Origin: Ancalomicrobiaceae bacterium S20
GTDB lineage: Bacteria; Pseudomonadota; Alphaproteobacteria; Rhizobiales; Ancalomicrobiaceae
Direction: 5' to 3'
Length of the DNA: 64,000 nt
Assembly (NCBI GenBank): GCA_040269895.1
Contig: CP158568.1
Span: 1,240,001 to 1,304,000 of the forward strand
A model generated the notes under the pieces. That model did not search any database, was not told the origin of the DNA, and worked only from the letters and a program-made list of their open reading frames with translations. Every line of letters begins with the position of its first letter. Position 1 is the first letter of the stretch. Positions 56,610 through 64,000 of the stretch are shown in pieces. A program made the position numbers and the translations under genes.

Positions 56610-56848
56610 CGGAGGACACGTCCAATCTGGTCCTGGAGCACCTGAGGGCGATCCGCGCCACGCAGGGCGAGCACAGTCGCCGCTTTGACGAGCTCGGACG
56701 ACGGATCACCAACGTCGAAGACGCTCTTCGGGCCGTTCGGCGCGACCTTCTCGTCCATGACGAAGATACCGCGACGCTTAGGCAGGAGGTGGAAGGCCTT
56801 CGTTCCCAGGTCGACCGGATCAATGCCCGCTTGGGTCTCGTCGACTGA
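56606..56848 (+). CDS. Small coiled-coil protein between sufB and sufC
   Basis: 80 aa. ATG overlaps the sufB stop (ATGA). The sequence [40 protein letters not shown], then [21 protein letters not shown], is a heptad coiled coil. Similar short proteins are scattered in rhizobial genomes in unrelated places, with no known role. Its insertion in the suf operon, coupled to sufB, is unusual. It could be a regulator, an anti-toxin-like partner or a passenger. Confidence 0.75.
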
Positions 56849-56928
56849 TCGCCTAGCCCATCCCATCCCATTTCCCGCGGCAGAGCAGCCGAACCCGACC
56901 GGCGCCGCCCGACACGAGACCAGAACCG

Positions 56929-57687
<759 letters not shown>

Positions 57688-57697
57688 GGAGGGCGTC

Positions 57698-59041
57698 ATG
57701 GCAAAGGTGACACCCCTGAAGACGGCCGCCGAACAGGCGCTGATCGCGGCCGCGAACGCGCGCGCCGCCGCCGACGGCTCGGCCGCGCGCGGCTTGCGGG
57801 ATGCGGCTGCCAGGCATTTCGAGAACACCGGCCTGCCGCATCGGCGCGTCGAGGAGTGGAAGTACACCGATCTCAAGGCGAGCCTGCGCGAGGCGAAGCC
57901 GCTCGATCTGCCGACCGATGCGGCGGCCGCCTCGGCGATCGCGGCGCGGACGCTTCTCGACGGCGCGGTCCGGCTGTTCGTGATCGACGGCGTGTTCCGG
58001 GCCGATCTCTCGGATCTCGCCGGCCTGCCGGCCGGCGTGACCGCCGGTTCGCTCAAGGATCTGCTCGGTTCGGGTTCGGAGGCCGAGATCGCGGCGCTGT
58101 CCGGCCCGCTCGTCGCCCATGGCGATCCGATCATCGCGCTCAATGCGGCGCTGATGACCGACGGCGTCGTCGTGAAGGTCGCCGCCGGCGCCGCGGTCGC
58201 GACGCCGATCGTCATCGTCCAGGCGATCACGCCGGGCGCGGCGCGCGGCGTGCACACGCGCTCGCTCGTCGATGTCGGGGCGGGCGCCTCGGTCGCGATC
58301 GTCGAGGTGCTCGAGGCGGATCAGGCCGGGCACCAGCAGACCTCGATGCTCAACTTTGTCGTCGCCGACGGCGCCAAGGTCGAGCATCTCGTGATCCGCG
58401 CGGCGGATTTCTCGGCCGTCAACGTCGGCACGCTGACCGCGGTGCTCGGGGCGCATGTCGAGTTCGCGAGCTTCGCCTTGCAGTCGGTCGGCGACATCGC
58501 GCGCCGGCAGCTGTTCGTGCGCATGCAGGGCGACCACTCGAAGCTGGCGCTGCGCGGCGCCACCATGCTCGACGGCCGCCGCCATGCCGACACGACGCTG
58601 GTGGTCGACCACGCCTCGCTTCATTGCGAGAGCCGCGAACTGTTCCGCACCGTCGTCGACGAGGCGGCGCAGGGCGTGTTCCAGGGCAAGATCATCGTAC
58701 GCCACGGCGCGCAGAAGACCGACGGCCAGATGGCGTCCAACGCGCTCCTGCTCTCCGACGAGGCCGAGATGGCCAACAAGCCGGAGCTGGAGATCTTCGC
58801 CGACGACGTCGCCTGCGGCCATGGCGCCACCTGCGGCGAGATCGACGAGCGGCTGGTGTTCTACCTCATGTCGCGCGGCGTGCCGCGCAAGGAGGCGGAG
58901 GCGCTGCTGATCCAGTCGTTCCTCGGCGAGGTGATCGACGAGGTCGGTTCGGTGCTCGGCGAGGATCATGGCGGCGCGCTCCGCGATATCCTGACGGGGC
59001 ATCTGGAGGCCTGGCTCGCGGCGCGCGCCGCGCGCGGGTGA
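57698..59041 (+). CDS. sufD: Fe-S cluster assembly protein SufD
   Basis: 447 aa from ATG 57698 with a GGAGG site. The N-terminal helix contains FENTGLPHRRVEEWKYTDLK, the segment shared by SufD proteins. The beta-helix core reads VHTRSLVDVGAGASVAIVEVLE and GKIIVRHGAQKTDGQMASNALLLSDEAEMANKPELEIFADDVACGHGATCGEID. It pairs with SufB. The C-terminus (AARAARG) is slightly extended. Confidence 0.96.
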   Translation: MAKVTPLKTAAEQALIAAANARAAADGSAARGLRDAAARHFENTGLPHRRVEEWKYTDLKASLREAKPLDLPTDAAAASAIAARTLLDGAVRLFVIDGVFRADLSDLAGLPAGVTAGSLKDLLGSGSEAEIAALSGPLVAHGDPIIALNAALMTDGVVVKVAAGAAVATPIVIVQAITPGAARGVHTRSLVDVGAGASVAIVEVLEADQAGHQQTSMLNFVVADGAKVEHLVIRAADFSAVNVGTLTAVLGAHVEFASFALQSVGDIARRQLFVRMQGDHSKLALRGATMLDGRRHADTTLVVDHASLHCESRELFRTVVDEAAQGVFQGKIIVRHGAQKTDGQMASNALLLSDEAEMANKPELEIFADDVACGHGATCGEIDERLVFYLMSRGVPRKEAEALLIQSFLGEVIDEVGSVLGEDHGGALRDILTGHLEAWLAARAARG

Positions 59042-59095
59042 GGGCGCCGCGCCCTCGGCCGGACGTTCGGACATTCAGCGGAAGGGATCGTTCCC

Positions 59096-60337
59096 GTGAA
59101 CATGGCAGCGCAGGTGACCGCCCCTTATGACGTCGACGCGATACGCGCGGATTTCCCGATCCTCGCGATGAGCGTCCACGGCAAGCCGCTGTCCTATCTC
59201 GACAACGGCGCCTCGGCGCAGAAGCCGCAACAGGTCATCGACCGCATGACGCGGCTGATGACGTCGGAATATGCCAACGTCCATCGCGGCCTGCATTATC
59301 TCGCCAACGCCTCGACCGAGGCGTTCGAGGAGGCGCGCGAGATCGTGCGCGGCTTCCTCGGCGCGGCCACGACCGACGAGATCGTGTTCACGAAGTCGAT
59401 CACCGAGGCGATGAACCTGCTCGCCTATTCGCTCGGGCAGGACATCCGCGCGGGCGACGAGATCGTGCTCTCGATCATGGAGCACCATTCCAACATCGTG
59501 CCCTGGCACTTCCTGCGCGAGCGCAAGGGCGCGGTGATCAAGTGGGTGCCGGTGTCGGACGACGGCGTGTTCGATTTCGAGGCGTTCGAGAAGCTCTTGT
59601 CGCCGCGGACCAAGATCGTCTCGGTCACGCACATGTCGAACGTGCTCGGCACCGTGGTGCCGATCAAGGAGGTCGCGCGCGCGGCCCACGCGGTCGGCGC
59701 CAAGGTGATCGTCGACGGCGCGCAGGGCGCGGTGCATCTGCCGGTGAACGTTCAGGATCTCGGTGTCGACTTCTACGGCATCACCGGCCACAAGCTCTAT
59801 GGTCCGACCGGCATCGGCGTGCTGTGGGGCCGGCGCGAGCTGTTGGCGGCCATGCCGCCGTTCCTCGGCGGCGGCGAGATGATCAAGGACGTGACCGAGG
59901 ACCTGGTCACCTACGGCGAGCCGCCGCACCGGTTCGAAGCCGGCACGCCGCCGATCATCGAGGCGGTCGGGCTCGGCGCGGCGCTGAAGTACATCGACAG
60001 CGTCGGCAAGGCGCGCATCATGGCGCATGAAGAGGCGCTGCGCGACTACGCGACCGAGCGGCTGTCGCAGATCAACCGCGTGCGCATCTTCGGCCGCGCG
60101 CCGGGCAAGGGTGCGATCGTGTCGTTCGAACTCGAGGGCGCGCACGCCCACGACGTCGCAACGATTCTCGATCGCTACGGGGTCGCGGTGCGCGCAGGCA
60201 CGCATTGCGCCCAGCCGCTCTTGAAGCGCTTCGGCGTCACGTCCACATGCCGGGCGTCGTTCGCGATGTACAACAAGCCGGAGGAGATCGACCGGCTGGC
60301 CGAGGCGCTGCAAAAGGCGCAAGATTTCTTCGGCTGA
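59096..60337 (+). CDS. sufS: Cysteine desulfurase SufS
   Basis: 413 aa from GTG 59096 (GGAAGGG site). An ATG two codons later is possible. It is a group II desulfurase supplying sulfur to the SufBCD scaffold. The PLP lysine is in GITGHKLYGP (K233) and the persulfide cysteine in VRAGTHCAQPLL (C371). Family segments YLDNGASAQKPQ and EYANVHRGLHYLA are present. No sufE is seen in the window. Confidence 0.96.
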   Translation: MNMAAQVTAPYDVDAIRADFPILAMSVHGKPLSYLDNGASAQKPQQVIDRMTRLMTSEYANVHRGLHYLANASTEAFEEAREIVRGFLGAATTDEIVFTKSITEAMNLLAYSLGQDIRAGDEIVLSIMEHHSNIVPWHFLRERKGAVIKWVPVSDDGVFDFEAFEKLLSPRTKIVSVTHMSNVLGTVVPIKEVARAAHAVGAKVIVDGAQGAVHLPVNVQDLGVDFYGITGHKLYGPTGIGVLWGRRELLAAMPPFLGGGEMIKDVTEDLVTYGEPPHRFEAGTPPIIEAVGLGAALKYIDSVGKARIMAHEEALRDYATERLSQINRVRIFGRAPGKGAIVSFELEGAHAHDVATILDRYGVAVRAGTHCAQPLLKRFGVTSTCRASFAMYNKPEEIDRLAEALQKAQDFFG

Positions 60338-60397
60338 CGGCCGATCACGCGCGGTCGGACATGCGCCGGCCGTCAGAATGGGAACGAAGGACGCAAG

Positions 60398-60781
60398 ATG
60401 GATACCAGGTCCGAGGAACCGATGGGGCCGGCCGAGATCGCCAAGCCGAGCGCTGTCGCGATCGCGCCCGAGGAGCTCGACCGGCTGACCGGCGACATCG
60501 TCGCCGCGCTGAAGACGGTCTACGACCCGGAGATCCCGGCCGACATCTACGAACTCGGCCTGATCTACAAGATCGACATCGACGACGATCGCAACATTGC
60601 GATCGACATGACGCTGACCGCGCCGGGCTGCCCGGTCGCCGGCGAGATGCCGGGCTGGGTCGAGAACGCCGTCAGCTCGGTGCCGGGCGTCGGCACCGTC
60701 GCCGTCACGATGGTGTTCGACCCACCGTGGGACCAGAGCCGCATGTCCGACGAGGCGCGGGTGGCGCTCGACTGGTACTGA
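60398..60781 (+). CDS. sufT: SUF system protein SufT (DUF59/MIP18 family)
   Basis: 127 aa. The DUF59 core is IVAALKTVYDPEIPADIYELGLIYKIDIDD, then MTLTAPGCPVAGEMPGWVENAV and VFDPPWDQSRMSDEAR, including the conserved cysteine in TAPGCP. These proteins help Fe-S maturation under high demand. It lies between sufS and sufA, as in other alphaproteobacterial suf operons. Confidence 0.92.
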   Translation: MDTRSEEPMGPAEIAKPSAVAIAPEELDRLTGDIVAALKTVYDPEIPADIYELGLIYKIDIDDDRNIAIDMTLTAPGCPVAGEMPGWVENAVSSVPGVGTVAVTMVFDPPWDQSRMSDEARVALDWY

Positions 60782-60794
60782 GGGAGACCGAGCC

Positions 60795-61169
60795 ATGTTC
60801 GGACTGAAGGTGATCTCGCTGACCGATGCCGCCGCCGAACGCGTGAAGGAGATCATGGCGTCGTCGGACGAACCCGTGGTCGGCCTCCGGCTCGGCGTCG
60901 AGAAGGGCGGCTGCGCGGGCATGTCCTACACGGTCGACTACGTGACCACGCCGGACCCTAAGGACGACGTCGTCGAGGAGAAGGGCGTGACCGTGTTCGT
61001 CGATCCGAAGGCGGCGCTGTTCCTGCTCGGCACGGTCATGGACTTCCGCGTCACGAAACTCTCCTCCGGCTTCGTGTTCGAGAACCCGAACCAGGTCTCG
61101 GCCTGCGGCTGCGGCGAGAGCGTCGAGCTGAAGCCGGCCGATCCGGCCGCGCTCGCCGCCCAGCACTGA
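60795..61169 (+). CDS. sufA: A-type Fe-S carrier protein (SufA/IscA family)
   Basis: 124 aa with the three conserved cysteines (C40 in GGCAG, C104 and C106 in ACGCGES) that hold a cluster in transit to apo-proteins. SLTDAAAERVKEIM and PKAALFLLGTVMDFRVTKLSSGFVFENPNQ are characteristic. It starts 13 bp after sufT and ends the suf operon. SufA and IscA cannot be separated by sequence alone; the name follows the context. Confidence 0.93.
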   Translation: MFGLKVISLTDAAAERVKEIMASSDEPVVGLRLGVEKGGCAGMSYTVDYVTTPDPKDDVVEEKGVTVFVDPKAALFLLGTVMDFRVTKLSSGFVFENPNQVSACGCGESVELKPADPAALAAQH

Positions 61170-61263
61170 GGCGAGCCCCGAGACTTCCCGCCTCGGCAAT
61201 CGCGGCAGGCGTCAAGCCTGACCGCCCGCCAGTACCGTCTCCAGCCCCGAGCGTCCCCGCCCC

Positions 61264-61924
61264 ATGGATCTGTTCGATCGCCTCAAGGCCGCCCGGCCGC
61301 TCGCCTGGTCGGCCTATGTCGATCACGCCTTCGTCGACGGCCTCGGCACCGGCGCGCTGCCGGTTGCGGCGTTCCGGACCTATCTGGTGCAGGACTACCT
61401 GTTCCTGATCCAGTTCGCGCGGGCCTACGCGCTGGCCGTGTTCAAGAGCCGGACGCTCGCCGACATGCGTGCCGCCCATCGCGGGCTTTCGGCGATCCTC
61501 GACAAGGAAATGGACCTGCATCTGGCCTATTGCGCCGAATGGGGGCTCGATGCGGCCGCGATCGAGGCGACGCCGGAGGCGCGCGCGACCACGGCCTATA
61601 CGCGCTACGTCATCGACGTCGGGCTCTCCGGCGACCTGCTCGATCTCAATGTCGCGCTGGCGCCCTGCGTCGTCGGCTATGCCGAGATCGCGACCAAGCT
61701 CGCCGCCCGGCCGGGGGCGCTCGACCCGCCCAACCCTTATGCGCGCTGGATCGCGGAATATGCGAGCGAGGGCTATGTCGAGGTCGCGGCCGCCGCGCGC
61801 GAAGCTCGACGGCCTTGCCGCCCGCGCGATGACCGAGGCGCGCTTCGAAGACCTCGCCGACATCTTCGCCCAGGCCTCGCTGCTCGAGGCCGATTTCTGG
61901 CAGATGGGCCTCGACGCCGCCTGA
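61264..61924 (+). pseudogene. TenA-family protein (thiaminase II-like), frameshifted as given
   Basis: 220 aa if corrected. The start LFDRLKAARPLAWSAYVDHAFVDGLGTGALP and FRTYLVQDYLFLIQFARAYALAV are typical of TenA, as is DKEMDLHLAYCAEWG. At about 61790-61801, in a GCCGCGCGC run, the frame breaks. The true ending, KLDGLAARAMTEARFEDLADIFAQASLLEADFWQMGLDAA, is in another frame and closes at 61924. The catalytic glutamate of the ending (LEADFW) is thus lost in the frame as read. TenA hydrolyses aminopyrimidines in thiamine salvage. Confidence 0.8.
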
Positions 61925-62029
61925 GGCGGGGCGGTGAGGGCGGGCGCCGGCTCCTGTTTCTGTTTCCGACCTGAAGCCCGGAGCCTTCTGGCGGCGCGCC
62001 CGTCAGTGCAGCAACTCGCGTCAACGCTA

Positions 62030-62082
62030 AACCATTCGGTTGACAATCCGCATCGCGTGCTTATATTCAACCATATGGTTGA
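62030..62082. promoter_or_regulatory. Two dyads with AACCAT/GGTTG half-sites at the ArsR promoter
   Basis: A perfect 16 bp palindrome TCAACCATATGGTTGA (62067-62082) spans the arsR start codon. A weaker copy AACCATTCGGTTGA is at 62030-62043, about 38 bp upstream. The arrangement fits autorepression of the arsR-SRPBCC pair by a dimeric winged-helix protein. Confidence 0.6.
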
Positions 62083-62455
62083 TCAAAGCGCATCCCAACT
62101 CGACACCGTCTTCCACGCCCTCGGCGACGCCACGCGGCGGCGCATGGTGCAGGCCTTGGCGGCGGGCGAACGCTCGGTCGGCGAACTCGCCGCGCCGTTC
62201 GACATGTCGCTCGCCGCCGCCTCCAAGCACATCAAGGTGCTGGAGAGCGCCGGCCTGATCCGACGCGAGATCCGCGGCCGGACCCATGTCTGCCGCCTCG
62301 ATGCCGCGCCGCTCGCCGACGCACAGGCGTGGCTCGCCTCTTACGAGCGGTTCTGGACGAGCCGCCTCGATGCCCTCGATCGGCTCCTGCGCGCGGAGGA
62401 TGCGCGGGCGGCCGAGACCCGCGACCCCGAACCGGACCCGAAGCCGGATCCATGA
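62075..62455 (+). CDS. ArsR-family transcriptional regulator
   Basis: 126 aa from ATG 62075. Winged helix: LDTVFHALGDATRRRMVQALAAGERSVGELAAPFDMSLAAASKHIKVLESAGLIRREIRGRTHVCRLDAAPL. No metal-binding cysteine pair is present. This is the type found in tandem with SRPBCC-domain genes rather than a metal sensor. The start codon lies inside the operator palindrome. Its stop is followed 17 bp later by the SRPBCC gene. Confidence 0.92.
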   Translation: MVDQSASQLDTVFHALGDATRRRMVQALAAGERSVGELAAPFDMSLAAASKHIKVLESAGLIRREIRGRTHVCRLDAAPLADAQAWLASYERFWTSRLDALDRLLRAEDARAAETRDPEPDPKPDP

Positions 62456-62472
62456 CAGAGGAGGAAGCCCCA

Positions 62473-63015
62473 ATGAACGCGATCACGACCTCAGCCCAAA
62501 CCATCGACCCGCATGCGCGGCTGGTCGAGCCGACCACGCTTCGGATCGAGCGGCTGTTGCCCGGCCCGATCGAACGGTGCTGGGCCTATCTCACCGACAG
62601 CGACCTGCGTCGGCAGTGGCTGGCGGCGGGCGCTATGGACCTCACGCCCGGCGCGGCCTTCACCTTCACCTGGCGCAACGACGAACTGACCGATCCGCCC
62701 GGCGCCCGTCCGGAGGGCTTTGGCGCCGAGCACAGCATGGCGAGCCGCGTGATCGCGGCCGAGCCGCCGTACCGGCTCGAGATCGCCTGGGGCGAGGGCA
62801 CGGTCTGCTTCGAACTGGCGCCGGCGGGTGATCGCGTGCTGTTGACGCTGGTCCATACCCGGATCGTCGAACGCGACATGCGGCTCAAGATCGGCGCCGG
62901 CTGGCACGCGCATCTCGACGTCATGGCGGCCAAGCTCGGCGGCGCCGACCTGCCGCCGTTCTGGGACCACTGGCGCGCGCTGCGTGATGCATACGATCGG
63001 CGGATGCCGGCCTGA
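62473..63015 (+). CDS. SRPBCC-domain protein (AHSA1-like)
   Basis: 180 aa from ATG 62473, directly after an AGGAGG site. An ATG at 62452 overlapping the arsR stop is less likely. The START/AHSA1 fold is seen as LRIERLLPGPIERCWAYLTDSDLRRQWLAAG, PPYRLEIAWGEGTVCFELAP and GAGWHAHLDVMAAKLGG. These proteins bind small hydrophobic ligands, and the pair with ArsR is widespread but of unknown purpose. A terminator hairpin follows. Confidence 0.9.
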   Translation: MNAITTSAQTIDPHARLVEPTTLRIERLLPGPIERCWAYLTDSDLRRQWLAAGAMDLTPGAAFTFTWRNDELTDPPGARPEGFGAEHSMASRVIAAEPPYRLEIAWGEGTVCFELAPAGDRVLLTLVHTRIVERDMRLKIGAGWHAHLDVMAAKLGGADLPPFWDHWRALRDAYDRRMPA

Positions 63016-63037
63016 CAAGCGACGGCATCGCAAGAAA

Positions 63038-63061
63038 ACGGCCGGCGTCACCGCCGGCCGT
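63038..63061. terminator. Hairpin ACGGCCGGCG/CGCCGGCCGT between converging genes
   Basis: A 10 bp perfect stem with a 4-base loop, preceded by AAAA on the plus strand. It lies between the SRPBCC gene and the opposing phosphatase gene, so it can end both transcripts, most clearly the minus-strand one (stem followed by TTTT). Confidence 0.7.
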
Positions 63062-63092
63062 GTCGTCCTTCGCGGCAAATGCGTCGGACCGC

Positions 63093-63806
63093 TCAGAGGC
63101 CGAGCGCGGCGCGCAGTTCGGCCCGTGCGGCGGCGAAGTCGGCCTGGAACTTCGCATCGGCGAAGGCGGTCGCGGCCATGGCGGTGCCGGCGCGGCGGCC
63201 GCCGTCGAGGTCGCGCGGATAGTGCATGCCCCCGACGACGCGGCTCCAGGCATATTCGTCGGCGCGGGCCCAGATCTCGGCGCGCTTCTCCGGCACCATC
63301 GCCGACAGCACGATCGCGCTCAGCGTCACGCGCGTGGTGTGGCCGGAGGGGTAGGAACCGCTCTTCGACGCCTTCACCTGCGCCTTGATCTCCTCGGGCG
63401 CGGCGAGATACGGGCGCACCCGGCCATAGGCCGGCTTGACCGGATCGATGGTCGCGTCCTCGCTCTCGCCGAGGCGGGTAAACAGTTTCGAGGTCAGCGG
63501 CAGCGCTTCGGCCTTGAACTTGTCGCCCATGACCTTGTCGAACATCACATAGATGGTCTCTTCGGCGTCATGCTGGGCGAGCGCGACGCGCTCCGGGCCC
63601 GCGGCCTTCTGGGCGGCGACCACGGCGGCGCGATCAGCCATGTCCTCGGCGCTGCCGGCGACGGGCGGCGGCGGCAGGAAGTTCATCAGGTCGAGCGTCT
63701 TGGCGGTGATGTAGGGCTCCTCGCCCGCGCGCGCCGCCGGGGCGGGCAGGGCGGCGAACAGGGCGAAGGCAGCGGCGGTCGCGAGCAGGGTGCGGCGGGC
63801 GATCAT
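63093..63806 (-). CDS. Class A non-specific acid phosphatase (PAP2 superfamily, PhoN-like)
   Basis: 237 aa with a signal peptide (RRTLLATAAAFALFAALPAPAARA). The PAP2 catalytic triplet is complete: KPAYGRVRP (K-x6-RP), SGSYPSGHTTR (PSGH) and SRVVGGMHYPRD (SR-x5-H-x3-D). The spacing and the EPYITAKTLDLMNFLPPPP opening match periplasmic class A acid phosphatases, which release phosphate from many monoesters. The start at 63806 gives the family length. The 194 bp beyond it to the window end hold only presumed promoter DNA. Confidence 0.92.
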   Translation of the reverse strand: MIARRTLLATAAAFALFAALPAPAARAGEEPYITAKTLDLMNFLPPPPVAGSAEDMADRAAVVAAQKAAGPERVALAQHDAEETIYVMFDKVMGDKFKAEALPLTSKLFTRLGESEDATIDPVKPAYGRVRPYLAAPEEIKAQVKASKSGSYPSGHTTRVTLSAIVLSAMVPEKRAEIWARADEYAWSRVVGGMHYPRDLDGGRRAGTAMAATAFADAKFQADFAAARAELRAALGL

Positions 63807-64000
63807 CGGGCGGATCCTCAGGGCGGTAGGTGAAACGAGCGGCGCCGGCTCCGCCCGGCGCTGAGGCCCCGGCGTTCCGACGGTCCGGCGATCCGCGCGG
63901 CGGTCGCCGTGCGGATGCGGTCGCGCTCTAGCATCGGCTTCGTGGCGCTCTCGTGAAGCTCTTGTCACACTTGTCATGTTGGAGCGTCACGCCGCGTATT

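Noticed and set aside
59075-60922. Long minus-strand open frame opposite sufS-sufT
   Set aside because: Antisense shadow of conserved suf genes with no recognisable domain.

Overview
The window is about 65-70% GC by eye outside one AT-rich patch. It looks like chromosomal DNA of an alphaproteobacterium, most likely a Hyphomicrobiales (Rhizobiales) member. The evidence is a vitamin B12-dependent ribonucleotide reductase with NrdR-like boxes, an NDUFA12-family complex I accessory gene, DUF2155, a sufB-C-D-S-T-A operon led by a second cysteine desulfurase, accB-accC-aat, and many LysR, GntR and ABC/TRAP uptake cassettes. No rRNA, tRNA or CRISPR array was seen.

1-19 kb: accessory uptake and catabolism. 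A TRAP substrate-binding gene (cut by the window edge) sits beside an FCD-type GntR regulator with matching AT-rich palindromes. Next come IS debris and a minus-strand cassette of a DUF3100-like transporter, an aldehyde dehydrogenase and a beta-hydroxyacid dehydrogenase, under a LysR regulator. An SDR/LysR pair and an MFS gene follow. The best organised unit is a branched-chain-type ABC transporter locus: livGFHM is divergent from gntR, a TIGR04076 gene, an aldo/keto reductase, the binding protein, and an aldo/keto reductase-Rid fusion. A duplicated operator TTTGATC-N6-TTTGATC lies between the two arms.

19-26 kb: a TetR regulator with two GTTAC-N6-GTAAC operators on a recognisable promoter faces a small gene, an RND pump and its adaptor. 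A CPA1 cation/proton antiporter lies beyond.

26-38 kb: a genomic-island-like scar. It holds a decayed alternative complex III (actA frameshifted, actB cut by an IS3-family element with its own nonsense codon). After it comes the most interesting unit, a minus-strand series of a small two-TM protein, a SLOG-like domain fused to four TM segments, and a TIR-TM-coiled-coil-Sel1/TPR protein. An AT-rich stretch with duplicated small-ORF remnants, an IS21 element and an aminotransferase fragment close the region. I infer a Thoeris-like nucleotide-signalling defence module with a membrane effector; this is unproven.

38-64 kb: core genome. In order: nrdJ, a response regulator, NDUFA12, a lipoprotein, DUF2155, aat, accC, accB, a secreted lectin-domain protein, a DsbA-like protein, an M48-TPR protease, an aminotransferase, the suf operon, tenA, an ArsR/SRPBCC pair and a PhoN-type acid phosphatase. 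Three conserved genes (nrdJ, cysteine desulfurase, tenA) each carry one frameshift inside a GC-alternating run. This suggests sequence errors as much as biology.
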